A DNA stretch of 64,000 nucleotides from Clostridium sp. OM02-18AC (GTDB lineage Bacteria > Bacillota > Clostridia > Lachnospirales > Lachnospiraceae). The notes below the pieces were generated by a model. That model saw only the letters and a program-made list of their open reading frames with translations. It was not told the DNA's origin and did not search any database. The stretch lies in assembly GCF_003481825.1 (NCBI RefSeq), contig NZ_QULW01000002.1, forward strand, positions 124,001-188,000, in the 5' to 3' direction. The translations under genes and the position numbers were made by a program. The number at the start of each line of letters is the position of its first letter. The stretch's first letter is position 1. This document shows positions 44,586 to 53,744 of this stretch, piece by piece.

Positions 44586-46574
44586 CTGTTTCTGATAAAA
44601 GTTGCATTCGTACCCGTCTGCCCGGAGCAGCAAGCCACTAATCCACGGAGGGGTTCTACCCATCTGCTCACACACCGCGGAGAGCGATACGTCTGGACTG
44701 CACTCGATGATGAGTTCATCGTGTACATGGCCGCAGATGAAGCAGTGCGAGAGGGTTTTCATTGCATAAGCGAGAATATCCCTGCTGACCGCCTGAACGA
44801 TGTTCTCCACAAATTTGGGACCGTAGCTATCGATTCTCGTCCACTTACCGGTATTGATGCCCTCGTAGGTAACAGAGTCAGAACCGAACTGGTTTGTACC
44901 CATACGGGGTTTTACATACACAAGCCGTCTGCCGGACGGAAGGTCAATGAACAGCATACCGCTTTTGTAATAAATCCTGAAACCGTGTGACTGCACAGAG
45001 GTTTTGTACATCACAGCTTTTTTGACCGCTGCATCAATATCCCACCATAGCTGCGTGATGTGAGGATTGGAAGAACGCCAGGCATTTACCAGCGGCTGCA
45101 GCTCGTCCTCAGAAAGTCCCATATCCAAAGCACCCATTGCCTTTAAAGCACCGACAGAGCCGCCGTAGCCAAGAGCTAGTTCTGCAATTTTGCCTTTTTG
45201 TCGTAGATGACCGTTGATGCCATTTTTCACGACAGGAACGCAGAACATCTGTGATGCCGATTCGCAGTAGATGTCTTTTCCCGCCTTGAATACATCAACA
45301 CGCCATTGCTCCCCGGCAAGGAAAGAAAGCACACGAGCTTCAATTGCACTGAAATCGGAAACGATGTACTTGTATCTTGGTTTGGGAATAAAGGCGGTGC
45401 GGATCAGCTCCGACAGTACATTTGGAATGTTATCGTAGAGCATTTCCAAAGCGGCAAAGTTGCCGTCACGGACAAGGTTTCGTGCTTCTTCCAGATCGTC
45501 CATATGATTTTGCGGAAGATTCTGCAGCTGAATCAGTCTGCCTGCCCAGCGCCCGGAACGATTGGCACCGTAGAATTGGAACATACCCCTTGCCCTGCCA
45601 TCGGCACAGACAGCATTCTGCATGGCGGTGTATTTGCTGACAGAAGATTTAGCGAGCTGCTGTCGGTAGGACAGCACATCAGCGATATGTTCCTCGCTGT
45701 TGGAGATCAGCTCTTTTACGGCTTTCTTATCCAAAGATTCTGCCTGCCCACCGTTATCTGAAAGCCAGCCTTTCATCTGGACTACACTGTTGGGATTCTC
45801 AAGTCCTGTCTGCTCCTGTATTTTACTGCGGAGATACACCTTGGTCTGTGCATCTACTGTAATTGCCTGTTCTACGAAATGCATATCCAGTAAGATGCCG
45901 CGGTCGTTGATTTCCTGGTCGAGATGATACTCGTCCCATACGAAATCCGGCACAGGGAATTTTGCCAGCTTTTCTTTGATAGCAAGCTCCACCTCAACAT
46001 CGCGCTTATTATATTTTTTGAACAGCACCCATTTCTCTGGATTATGTGCTGGAAGATTCCGTGTACGGCCACCGTTCTTTTTAGTGGGGCGGCACGGCTT
46101 GCAGAAGTATTTGATAAGGTCAGAGCCTTCCTCCATCTTCTGCTCGTCAAGTTTCAGGACAGCACCAATACCCTTCAAGGATAATGGAAGTCCCATATAG
46201 GCTCCCCAGATACGGGAGCATTTCCACGAAGTCGGGTCAAGATAGTTTCCGACGGAGTCCTCCGCAATGCTGTAGCTGCTGAAATACTGCGGATAATTTC
46301 TTCTCAGCCAGTAAGACAGGCACACACGCTCGAACTGGCAGTTATATGCCCATTTCGTAACCGTATCATCGGTCAGTGCCTGCAAAATCTCATAGGGGAC
46401 TTTTTCCCCGCAGGCAATGTCTACGACTTGCACCTCGCCCTCATTTACCGCATAAGCGAATAGCAGAATCTCAAAATCCGAGCTTTCCGCATAGGGATAT
46501 ACCCCGGATTTCTTCAAGTCCACACTGCTGTAGGTTTCCAGGTCAATACTGAGTGAAATAATTTTATCGTTCAT
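44583..46574 (-). CDS. Phage family A DNA polymerase
   Basis: A 663-residue polymerase. The N-terminal 3'-5' exonuclease begins SIDLETYS at residues 8-15. Polymerase motifs follow: A SDFSAIEARVLSFLAGE near 405, B QKGKIAELALGYGGSVGAL near 460, and C CGHVHDELIIE near 620. It lacks the bacterial Pol I 5'-3' domain, as usual in phage replication modules next to DUF2800 and DUF2815. Last gene of the minus-strand operon beginning at 49091. Confidence 0.92.
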   Translation of the reverse strand: MNDKIISLSIDLETYSSVDLKKSGVYPYAESSDFEILLFAYAVNEGEVQVVDIACGEKVPYEILQALTDDTVTKWAYNCQFERVCLSYWLRRNYPQYFSSYSIAEDSVGNYLDPTSWKCSRIWGAYMGLPLSLKGIGAVLKLDEQKMEEGSDLIKYFCKPCRPTKKNGGRTRNLPAHNPEKWVLFKKYNKRDVEVELAIKEKLAKFPVPDFVWDEYHLDQEINDRGILLDMHFVEQAITVDAQTKVYLRSKIQEQTGLENPNSVVQMKGWLSDNGGQAESLDKKAVKELISNSEEHIADVLSYRQQLAKSSVSKYTAMQNAVCADGRARGMFQFYGANRSGRWAGRLIQLQNLPQNHMDDLEEARNLVRDGNFAALEMLYDNIPNVLSELIRTAFIPKPRYKYIVSDFSAIEARVLSFLAGEQWRVDVFKAGKDIYCESASQMFCVPVVKNGINGHLRQKGKIAELALGYGGSVGALKAMGALDMGLSEDELQPLVNAWRSSNPHITQLWWDIDAAVKKAVMYKTSVQSHGFRIYYKSGMLFIDLPSGRRLVYVKPRMGTNQFGSDSVTYEGINTGKWTRIDSYGPKFVENIVQAVSRDILAYAMKTLSHCFICGHVHDELIIECSPDVSLSAVCEQMGRTPPWISGLLLRADGYECNFYQKQ

Positions 46575-46634
46575 GATTGTCTCCGATCTATAAGAATAAG
46601 GGCGGCAGCTTGCTCGGCTGCCGCCCCGTGTGGA

Positions 46635-46817
46635 TTACTGCTTGTCAGATTTGTTTTTACGGAAGTTGGGGCAGAGCCAGTGGAAGAACCTCTTTGCAAG
46701 TCCGAAGAGCCATTTCCATACTGCAATCAAAGCACAGCCCCAGAAAAACATCGTGATTCCAAGAAGTGTACCCCGGATGGATGCGTCAATCAGTGTGTTT
46801 ACAAGTTCCATTGTCAT
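46635..46817 (-). CDS. Small membrane protein
   Basis: A 60-residue protein with one long hydrophobic segment (about 14-37: LLGITMFFWGCALIAVWKWL) and a basic C-terminus. AAGGTGACA is 7 bases before the ATG. Small membrane proteins of this sort occur in phage early operons; no function is known. Confidence 0.6.
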   Translation of the reverse strand: MTMELVNTLIDASIRGTLLGITMFFWGCALIAVWKWLFGLAKRFFHWLCPNFRKNKSDKQ

Positions 46818-46892
46818 AGGTTGTCACCTTACCTTTCTGATAGTGGACGGCAGGTTTCCCTGCCACCCGGATTGTCATAGTTGCGATTGTTA

Positions 46893-47459
46893 TTAGTTGA
46901 GGAAATCCTCATCCTCCGCAGTTGCAAAGTCATCTTCTGCACGGGACTTGCCGCCGAGAGGAGTGCCGTCTGCAATCTTCTGGAGATTGTTCAGACCGCA
47001 GGCAATGCCCTTGTTGCCGTTAGAGTTGAAGGCGTAGAGGTTGATGGAAGCACGACCCTTAACACCGGAATACATCTCCGAACGGTCAATGATCTGATTG
47101 CGGTCAGCATCTACGATGCCGGGAGCAGTAGCGGAGTTGGCGTTGATGAAGTAGCTGTTTCTGTAGACCTAGACCTCATCATCGGGACGCTCTGCATCGC
47201 CGTCACGAAGCGGAGTCTTGAGAACGGAGAGAGCCGGAACGCTCTTTCCGTTGCCTTTCAGCTTTGCCTGACCTTCCTCGTAGGCTGCCTGGATTGCTGC
47301 CTTGATTTTCTCAATGGTCTTGGTATCGCTCTTAGGGATAATCAGCGAAACGCTGAACTTAGGGGTGCCGCCGTTAATCGACTTCGGGTCCCAGCAATTA
47401 AGATAGCTGAAGGTGCAGATGCCGGTTACGACTTTAGTAGGGTTAGTGAAAGTTTTCAT
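46893..47459 (-). pseudogene. DUF2815 phage protein interrupted by an in-frame amber codon
   Basis: The frame from ATG 47459 (TNPTKVVTGICTFSYLNCWD, then KFSVSLIIPKSDTKTIEKIK) reads as DUF2815, a phage single-strand-binding-like protein, for 96 residues and meets TAG at 47169-47171. The same frame then continues without a gap (VYRNSYFINANSATAPGIVD, then GRASINLYAFNSNGNKGIAC) to its normal C-terminus at 46893. A single base change could restore about 188 residues. It is either a new nonsense mutation or, less likely, read through. Confidence 0.8.
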
Positions 47460-47473
47460 AATAGTGGTCTCCT

Positions 47474-48610
47474 TTACTCTTTGAAATCATTTTCTGCTGT
47501 ATTTTTCATTGGCGGACGCTTGTCCGTCTTAGAAACTAATGTTGGTTTGCCCGGCGGTTTATAAGTAAGATTGCCAAGCAGTTCCTCAAACTTCTTCTTA
47601 CCGAGAAGCGAGGTCATTGCCGTAATACCCAGGAGCTTTTTCTTGTATGGGTCATATCCGGCTTTTTGGACTGCCGATGCAACATCATCGTCACTTACAT
47701 ATTTGCGATTGCTGCGGCCTTCGACCACCTTAAAGTGACCGTAGTCCGTACCAAGCAAAGCCTGGTTTAATGCGTATTCCTTTACATCGGCTGCCCAGGA
47801 AGTGAACTGGTCGATTCTCATAAGGATTGCATCGATTTCGTAATCTTCCAGTTCTGCGGGCATGGCAAAGTCATATTTCGCAAGCTCCAGGTTGTATTCG
47901 GCACGCTTGCGGCAGGTGGCTTTTGCCTTGCAGAACTGACAGTGACTTCCGGCTTTGAAATCCCCCTCGCCCTTTAAGGCAAGCTGTGCAGTAGGTGCAA
48001 GCACCTCATCCGCAAAACGGAGAAGCTCCGCCTTTGTCATAGTGTGAATACTGATGTTATCCCGACGCAGCTGATAAATTGCCATCTTTACGGTGTCAAT
48101 GTCATAGATGCCGTCAAACATCTGGATAACACCAAGGCAGTAACACATCAGCTGTGGATTGCCGCCGAATTCCTCGGTTTCGGCACTCACCAGAATGCCA
48201 AGACCGTGTTTATAATCAATGACCTCTGCCACGCCGTCTGCAAGGATAATGCAATCGGCAGTACCGAGGCCTTCCGGCACCCATTGGGCGAAGCTGACTC
48301 TCTGCTCGATGAGAACATCTGCATCGGAACAGGTCTGCTTGATTTTGCCGTACTCTTCCATAACGAAAGCAGCATAGCCTTCGGCACAATTCTGCATTTC
48401 CTGGTCGTAGTAATCGAGGTTCTCTGTCGGGTCAGGAGAATCCCTGCCCAGCGCCTTTTCTACGAGATAAGCACAAAGTGTATGTGCATCGGTGCCCTGC
48501 ATTGCATATGGACTTGTCTGGTCTGGATACTTTTCACTCAGCAGAACGCTGGGCGGACAGTTTAACCACCGATAGCTTGCAGAGGAGTTTAATCGTGCGT
48601 GCTGTGGCAT
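47474..48610 (-). CDS. DUF2800 phage exonuclease-like protein
   Basis: A 378-residue protein of the DUF2800 family (Cas4/RecB-like). It starts HARLNSSASYRWLNCPPSVL; the nuclease core shows GTADCIILADGVAEVIDYKH near 117-136 (D...DYK), and the iron-sulfur-type cysteines are in CQFCKAKATCRKR near 222. It likely acts as a 5'-3' exonuclease in phage recombination or replication with DUF2815. It overlaps the upstream gene by 22 bases. Confidence 0.85.
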   Translation of the reverse strand: MPQHARLNSSASYRWLNCPPSVLLSEKYPDQTSPYAMQGTDAHTLCAYLVEKALGRDSPDPTENLDYYDQEMQNCAEGYAAFVMEEYGKIKQTCSDADVLIEQRVSFAQWVPEGLGTADCIILADGVAEVIDYKHGLGILVSAETEEFGGNPQLMCYCLGVIQMFDGIYDIDTVKMAIYQLRRDNISIHTMTKAELLRFADEVLAPTAQLALKGEGDFKAGSHCQFCKAKATCRKRAEYNLELAKYDFAMPAELEDYEIDAILMRIDQFTSWAADVKEYALNQALLGTDYGHFKVVEGRSNRKYVSDDDVASAVQKAGYDPYKKKLLGITAMTSLLGKKKFEELLGNLTYKPPGKPTLVSKTDKRPPMKNTAENDFKE

Positions 48611-48951
48611 CCGATCACCTCCAGGTCAGACATCAGTGCAGGATAGTCTTCCTTCTTGATGTCGCTGAGTTTGCTTGCTCCGTATTTGGTGATGAGAGCC
48701 TTGACCTGTTCGGTGTATCCTTCATGGGATTTTGCCGAGAATGCTTTTCGCACATCGGTGAATTCATAGGTCTTGGCTGGCGGTTTGTCTGCCGGTTCAG
48801 CAGGCTTGTCCGTCTTTACTGCCGGAGCAGTATTGATTTCTTCTGTAGGAGAAGAAAAGATTTCTTTCAGGGCATTTGCTGCCTTGATCATGTTCTCGCC
48901 GCAGGTAATCAGTTCATCGAGTACCAACGACAGTTCGCTCATTTTACTCAT
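48589..48951 (-). CDS. Phage protein of unknown function
   Basis: A 120-residue protein: an N-terminal helix (ELSLVLDELITCGENMIKAA), a proline/lysine-rich linker, and a C-terminal segment AFSAKSHEGYTEQVKALITK plus LSDIKKEDYPALMSDLEVIG, which resembles small helical domains of phage recombination operons. ATG 48951 is 8 bases after AAGGAG; ATG 48957 is closer to the site. Coupled to its neighbours on both sides. Confidence 0.75.
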   Translation of the reverse strand: MSKMSELSLVLDELITCGENMIKAANALKEIFSSPTEEINTAPAVKTDKPAEPADKPPAKTYEFTDVRKAFSAKSHEGYTEQVKALITKYGASKLSDIKKEDYPALMSDLEVIGCHSTHD

Positions 48952-48956
48952 GGTCA

Positions 48957-49091
48957 TTACTCCTTGTCGTTTTCTGCTTTGGTTTTCAGTTTTTCTGCCA
49001 GCCTCTTGGCTACCACGCTGATGGTGATAAGAACATCAATGAGTTCATCATCAACTGCATCCGGCTCAAGCGGCTGTGTGTGTTCTCGCAT
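48957..49091 (-). CDS. 44-residue phage protein
   Basis: A short acidic, helical protein (REHTQPLEPDAVDDELIDVL, then TISVVAKRLAEKLKTKAEND). Its stop codon overlaps the ATG at 48957, and GGAGGTG lies upstream of its ATG at 49091. It appears to be the first gene of the minus-strand operon. Confidence 0.65.
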   Translation of the reverse strand: MREHTQPLEPDAVDDELIDVLITISVVAKRLAEKLKTKAENDKE

Positions 49092-49438
49092 CGCATCCTG
49101 CAATTTGCAGCACCTCCGTTTCCGAAAGGTTTATCCCTTTCTGACAGCTATGTATTTTGGAAAGCTGTTTTTCCGTTTTGTGAGTGGATTTCTGAAAAAA
49201 TATTTTTCGTTCTTCCCTCGACAGCAGATATGTATTAAAATTCGCCAGTTTTCCGTTTTACAGAAAAAGTCCCGTTCACAGGCACACAACCTGTGGACGG
49301 GACTTCCTTTTTATATAGGGAAAATATGTCGGGAAATTTTTATATAGATACAGCTCACAAAACGGAAAAAGCTAAAATCGCAATACATAACTGCCAGAGG
49401 GAGAGGTCTATCCCTACTAATCGGAAAGGAGGGATTTG
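49092..49438. other. Divergent control region of the phage replication module
   Basis: No gene. It lies between the minus operon (DUF2800/2815/polymerase) and the plus operon (DUF4406/primase). It contains the hairpin at 49267-49305 and repeated TTTCCGTTTT / AAAACGGAAA tracts (near 49161, 49249 and 49360), which could be repressor or replication-protein sites. Confidence 0.5.
49267..49313 (+). terminator. Terminator-like hairpin in the divergent region
   Basis: AAGTCCCGTTCACAGG (49267-49282) pairs with CCTGTGGACGGGACTT (49290-49305) with one wobble pair, loop of seven, followed by CCTTTTTAT. Strong enough to terminate plus-strand transcripts. Confidence 0.7.
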
Positions 49439-49852
49439 ATGACTATCAGTAAGTTTAACAGCGAGGGCTATTATGACCCAACGACCTATGAGGCACTCTC
49501 AAAAGTCGAGCGAGAGGAAAAAGCTGCGAGGTATCGACCGCTTGTGTATATATGCAGTCCATTTTCCGGGGATGTATCCGGGAATATAGAAAGAGCGAAA
49601 AAATACAGCAGATATGCCGTAGACAGCAAAGCGATACCGATTGCTCCGCATTTGCTGTTTCCACAGTTCATGGATGACGATGCGGAACGGGAGCTTGCTC
49701 TTTTTATGGACATGGTGCTGCTTGGCAAATGTGAGGAACTGTGGGTGTTCGGAGAAACGGTTATGGAAGGCATGAGTGCCGAGATTGCCAAGGCAAAACG
49801 AAAAAACATGAAAATCCGTTATTTTACGGAAGACTGCGAGGAGGCAGATTAA
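49439..49852 (+). CDS. DUF4406 protein, nucleoside deoxyribosyltransferase-like
   Basis: A 137-residue protein: LVYICSPFSGDVSGNIERAK near residue 34, then IPIAPHLLFPQFMDD and LWVFGETVMEGMSAEIAKAK. This is the DUF4406 pattern related to nucleoside 2-deoxyribosyltransferases and common in phage genomes. Its role in phage nucleotide metabolism is supposed. ATG 49439 follows GGAGGG; it ends at TAA directly adjoining the primase ATG. Confidence 0.8.
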   Translation: MTISKFNSEGYYDPTTYEALSKVEREEKAARYRPLVYICSPFSGDVSGNIERAKKYSRYAVDSKAIPIAPHLLFPQFMDDDAERELALFMDMVLLGKCEELWVFGETVMEGMSAEIAKAKRKNMKIRYFTEDCEEAD

Positions 49853-52138
49853 ATGGAACTGATTTTATATACTGCGGATTGCACCGGCAAAGCGGCGAAC
49901 TGCCTGTATCCGCACGAAAAGAAGATCACCAATCAGAAAGAGCTGGTCGAGGCAATCGCCCATGATCAGGTGTTTGCGAAGTATAAGGACAGCTATCGCA
50001 GCATCGAAAACTTTATCTCGTCATCGGTCATCCCACTTGACTGCGATAATGACCACACGGAAAAGCCGGAGGAATGGCTGACAGCGGACAAGCTCACGGA
50101 AATCTTCGAGGATATGCAGTTTGTGCTGATTCCGAGCCGCAATCATATGAAGGAAAAGAACGGTAAAGCAGCTCGTCCGAAATATCATGTATTGTTCCCG
50201 GTAGCAGACTACACCGATCCAACACTGTATGCGGCGGTCAAGAGTGCGATTCAGAAAAAGTATGCGTTCTTTGATGACAATGCAGTCGATGCTGCCCGGT
50301 TCTTCTTCGGGAGCAAATGTACGGAGGACGATGTGGTGTGGCATGACGGTTTTCTTCAGATTGATGAAGACCTGGATGAAACCGATATGCTGGTGCAGGA
50401 AGAAGCCGCTATGCCAATTTATATGGGCGGTTCTATTGCAGAGGGCAGCCGCAACAATACGATGTCGCATTTTGCCGGGCGCGTATTAAAGAAGTTCGGA
50501 ATCACGGACAAGGCACATCAGCTGTATATGAAGCGTGCCGAGAAATGTGAGCCGCCGCTGTCAAAGGCGGAGCTGGATACCATCTGGAAGAGTGCTGTGA
50601 AGTTTGCCGATAAGGTTCAGGCACAGGACGGATATATCCCACCGGACAAGTTCAATGATGAGTTCGGTGCCGGTAGCCTGAAGCCGGAGGATTATTCCGA
50701 TATTGGCGAGGCAAAGGTGCTGTCGAGAGAAAACATGGACTGCCTGCGTTTCACCAATGCCACAGGGTTCCTTACTTACTGCGGTGACCGCTGGCATGAG
50801 GATACACAGAAGGCACTTGGCATTACGGAGAATTTCCTGGATATTCAGCTTGCCGATGCGAACGAAGCCATCAAAAGTGCAGAGGATGCACTGATTGCAG
50901 CAGGAGTGCCGGAAGAATCTGTTCGTGCAGGTGGTAAGACGCTGGAAAAGGCTGTTCCAGCCGCAAAAATTGGACTGCTGTATGCCCTGATGGGTGCACA
51001 GACCTACCACAAGTTCGTCATGAAATACCGCAACTACAAAAATATCGTAAATACGCAGAATGCTGCAAAGCCAATGCTGGCGATTGATGTTTCGGAGCTG
51101 GACTATGCTGCAGAGCTGCTGAATACGCCGGAGCAGACCTATGACCTCACCAAAGGTATGGCAGGAGGCCACCCACATGACCCGGATGATCTCATTACTA
51201 AGGTGACAAATTGCTCTCCGGGAGATGAGGGGATGCAGCTTTGGCTGGACACTCTGGATACCTTTTTCTGCAAGGACAAGGCGTTGATTTCCTATGTGCA
51301 GGAAATCGTAGGTATGGCAGCAGTCGGCAAGGTGTATGCGGAGCATATGATCATTGCTTACGGTGGCGGTGCCAACGGCAAGTCCACCTTCTGGAACACT
51401 ATTGCTCGTGTGCTTGGAAACTACTCCGGTAAAATCTCTGCTGAGGCACTGACCATGAACTGCAAGCGCAATGTGAAGCCTGAGATGGCAGAATTGAAAG
51501 GTAAGCGTCTCATCATTGCATCGGAGCTGGAAGAAGGCACACGACTGAACACAGGTATGGTAAAGCAGCTCTGCAGCGTTGACCCTATTGAGGCAGAAAA
51601 GAAGTATAAGGACCAGTTCCATTTCGACCCGTCCCATACGCTGGTGCTGTACACCAACCATCTGCCGAAGGTGTCTGCTAATGATGACGGAACCTGGCGC
51701 AGACTGATCGTCATTTCCTTCAATGCAAAAATCACAGGCAAGTCGGATATCAAGAACTTTTCCGATTACCTTTTTGAACACGCAGGCTCTGCCATCATGA
51801 AATGGATTATTGAGGGTGCGGAGATCGCCATCAATAAGGGATTTAAGTTCACCGAGCCGCAGGTGGTGGTTGATGCTATTAAAGAGTATCGGGAGAACAA
51901 CGACTGGCTGGGGCAGTTTATTGAGGAACACTGCGATGTCGATCCGTCTTATTCGGAGAAGTCCGGGGAGCTGTATCAGCAATACAGGGTGTCGTGCATT
52001 CAGTGCGGCGAGTTTGTCAGAAGCACTTCTGACTTTTACGGAAGTCTGGAGAAAGCGGGATTTTTCCGTTACAGGAAGAAAAGCGGTCGTGTCATTGTCG
52101 GCTTAAAGCTGAAGGACGGACAGGACTTCTTGGAGTAA
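49853..52138 (+). CDS. Phage/plasmid primase-helicase (D5/P4 type)
   Basis: A 761-residue replication protein. The N-terminal primase-polymerase-like domain has VIPLDCDNDHTEKPEEW near residue 60 and FVLIPSRNHMKEKNGK; a helical middle follows, then a superfamily 3 helicase with Walker A GGGANGKST near 504, IIASELEEGTRLN, and YTNHLPKVSANDDGTWRR (sensor/arginine region). It would prime and unwind at the phage origin. GAGGAGG lies 9 bases before the ATG. Confidence 0.92.
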   Translation: MELILYTADCTGKAANCLYPHEKKITNQKELVEAIAHDQVFAKYKDSYRSIENFISSSVIPLDCDNDHTEKPEEWLTADKLTEIFEDMQFVLIPSRNHMKEKNGKAARPKYHVLFPVADYTDPTLYAAVKSAIQKKYAFFDDNAVDAARFFFGSKCTEDDVVWHDGFLQIDEDLDETDMLVQEEAAMPIYMGGSIAEGSRNNTMSHFAGRVLKKFGITDKAHQLYMKRAEKCEPPLSKAELDTIWKSAVKFADKVQAQDGYIPPDKFNDEFGAGSLKPEDYSDIGEAKVLSRENMDCLRFTNATGFLTYCGDRWHEDTQKALGITENFLDIQLADANEAIKSAEDALIAAGVPEESVRAGGKTLEKAVPAAKIGLLYALMGAQTYHKFVMKYRNYKNIVNTQNAAKPMLAIDVSELDYAAELLNTPEQTYDLTKGMAGGHPHDPDDLITKVTNCSPGDEGMQLWLDTLDTFFCKDKALISYVQEIVGMAAVGKVYAEHMIIAYGGGANGKSTFWNTIARVLGNYSGKISAEALTMNCKRNVKPEMAELKGKRLIIASELEEGTRLNTGMVKQLCSVDPIEAEKKYKDQFHFDPSHTLVLYTNHLPKVSANDDGTWRRLIVISFNAKITGKSDIKNFSDYLFEHAGSAIMKWIIEGAEIAINKGFKFTEPQVVVDAIKEYRENNDWLGQFIEEHCDVDPSYSEKSGELYQQYRVSCIQCGEFVRSTSDFYGSLEKAGFFRYRKKSGRVIVGLKLKDGQDFLE

Positions 52139-52389
52139 CGATGACGGTCATGACACTCAAAATATAGATTTTTATATTTTCCGCTGTGTATTTTGGTGGT
52201 CAATATATTGTGGTGACGGTCGGGACAGTCATTTCTAAAAAGTGGAATAACGAAAAAGATGTCACTCGTGTATCTCTCTATATAAAAGTCCTATATGGAT
52301 ATAAAAAATATTCTATATAGAGGGTTTAAGGATAGAGATACACGAGCGTCACCGCCTATAAAATATCCCGCTGATGAAAGGAGTCAGTC
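52139..52389 (+). promoter_or_regulatory. Intergenic hairpin region after the primase gene
   Basis: CTCGTGTATCTCT (52265-52277) is exactly complementary to AGAGATACACGAG (52334-52346), with AT-rich TATATA sequence between. Short GTGACG/GTCAC copies repeat around it. No gene is present. It may be a replication or control site of the phage module. Confidence 0.5.
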
Positions 52390-52671
52390 TTGCGAGAAAA
52401 ACAGATAGAAAAGCAGTTAGTGATGGAAGTGAAAAGGCGTGGTGGCATCTGCCCTAAGTGGGTGTGCCAGGGCTTTGATGGAATGCCCGACCGATTGGTT
52501 TTTCTTCCGCACAGGAAGTTTGGCATGGTGGAAGTAAAAGCACCGGGAGAAAAACCAAGAGCCTTGCAGCTTTCCAGACACAGGTTATTAGAAAAATTAG
52601 GTTTCCGGGTTTATGTCCTTGATGCCACGGAGCAGATTGGAGGGATTCTTGATGAAATTCAATTCGCATGA
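52390..52671 (+). CDS. VRR-NUC domain nuclease
   Basis: A 93-residue VRR-NUC protein: KQLVMEVKRRGGICPKWVCQ, FDGMPDRLVFLP and FGMVEVKAPGEKPRALQL, where MPD and EVK give the PD-(D/E)xK active site. It may resolve or cut branched DNA in phage replication. I use a TTG start at 52390, 7 bases after AAAGGAG, because no ATG is near. It overlaps the helicase gene by 20 bases. Confidence 0.85.
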   Translation: MREKQIEKQLVMEVKRRGGICPKWVCQGFDGMPDRLVFLPHRKFGMVEVKAPGEKPRALQLSRHRLLEKLGFRVYVLDATEQIGGILDEIQFA

Positions 52672-53230
52672 ATATCAGAAATACGCCATCGAATATATCA
52701 AAACGCACCCAGTAGCCGCAATATTACTCGGCTGCGGACTGGGGAAAACCAGTATTGCACTCACCGCCATTGACGATATGCTGCATGACAGCTTTGAAGT
52801 TCGGAAGGTGCTGATTGTAGCACCGATCCGTGTGGCAAAAGTCTCATGGCCGGATGAGATACAGAAGTGGGACCATCTGTCTGACCTGAAATATGCAGTG
52901 GCGGTCGGCACACAGGAAGAACGAATCGCAGCACTACAGGCAGATGCTGATATTTACATCATCAACCGTGAAAACCTGTCATGGCTGATCGATGAAAGTG
53001 GACTGCCATTCGATTTTGATATGTGCGTGCTGGATGAGCTTTCTTCGTTCAAGAACTGGCAGTCAAAGAGGTTCAAGTCCTTTATGAAAGTCAGACCAAA
53101 ACTGAACCGGGTAATTGGTCTTACAGGAACACCATCCAGTAATGGATTGATGGATCTGTTCGCAGAATTTCGATGCCTTGATATGGGAGAGCGTCTTGGC
53201 AGATTTATCGGTCAGTACCGCAATTCCTAT
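52652..53230 (+). pseudogene. SNF2-type phage helicase, truncated
   Basis: From ATG 52652 the helicase start is normal: LLGCGLGKTSIALTAIDDML (Walker A near residue 27), VAPIRVAKVSWPDEI, MCVLDELSSFKNW (Walker B-like near 127), and VIGLTGTPSSNGLMDLFAEF. After YRNSYF at about residue 194 the frame becomes nonsense and stops at 53413, because integrase sequence starts at about 53235. Only the N-terminal third of a roughly 450-residue helicase is left. Confidence 0.8.
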
Positions 53231-53234
53231 TTCA

Positions 53235-53690
53235 GGCATGACGGAGGAAGTGTATCAGATGTTCAGAGCCATTCTGGAGGACAGGCCAACCGATCTTCCC
53301 GAGAAAATGGTGGATGGATATATTGGATTCCTTTTCAGAGACAAAGACGGAATGCCGCTGGTGGCCATGCACTGGGAACACCGGTTCAACAGTATGGTAG
53401 GTCGATACAATAATATTTACCGGGTTCAGATGTCAAACATTACTCCACACGTTTGCAGGCATACCTACTGCAGCAATATGGCCCGTGCGGGGATGAATCC
53501 GAAGACGCTGCAGTATCTGATGGGTCATAGCGATATCAGCGTTACCATGAACACTTATACGCATCTTGGACTGGATGATGCAAAGGACGAGATGATTCGC
53601 CTGCAGGAGTTGGAAGATGCCCGCAAAGAAGTCGAAAAGACGACAGAGAAACCGAAAGTAGCGACTCAGAGTATGTTCCGAGCCGTCTAA
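53235..53690 (+). pseudogene. C-terminal half of a tyrosine integrase
   Basis: From MTEEVYQMFRAILEDRP on, the sequence is the catalytic end of a Tn916-type tyrosine recombinase: VTPHVCRHTYCSNMARAGMN-type box (here ITPHVCRHTYCSNMARAGMN), LQYLMGHSDISVTMNTYTH, with the catalytic His-x-x-Arg, His and Tyr all present. The N-terminal half is absent and the 5' end is fused to truncated helicase sequence. An ATG at 53178 inside the helicase opens the same frame, so a short protein could be made, but not a working integrase. Confidence 0.8.
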
Positions 53691-53712
53691 AATAGAATAG
53701 GATATATGGCAA

Positions 53713-53744
53713 GCACACCTGGAGAAGTCTGGGTGCGCTTTTTT
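53713..53744 (+). terminator. Terminator after the integrase fragment
   Basis: GCACACCTGG (53713-53722) pairs with CTGGGTGCGC (53729-53738) with G-U pairs, followed by six T. Confidence 0.7.

Noticed and set aside
46881..47564. 227-residue plus-strand frame opposite DUF2815
   Set aside because: Antisense to a clearly conserved phage protein; the openness follows from codon bias of the true strand.
48044..49347. Plus-strand frames of 173 and 289 residues
   Set aside because: They run antisense across DUF2800 and the two small phage genes and contain no recognisable domain or start signal.
50561..51982. Long 473-residue open frame on the minus strand
   Set aside because: It lies wholly opposite the primase-helicase gene, has a cysteine/histidine/leucine-rich composition typical of antisense reading, and has no ribosome site.
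53178..53690. Complete small integrase
   Set aside because: The first 19 residues are helicase sequence read in another frame; the N-terminal arm and core-binding domains are missing.
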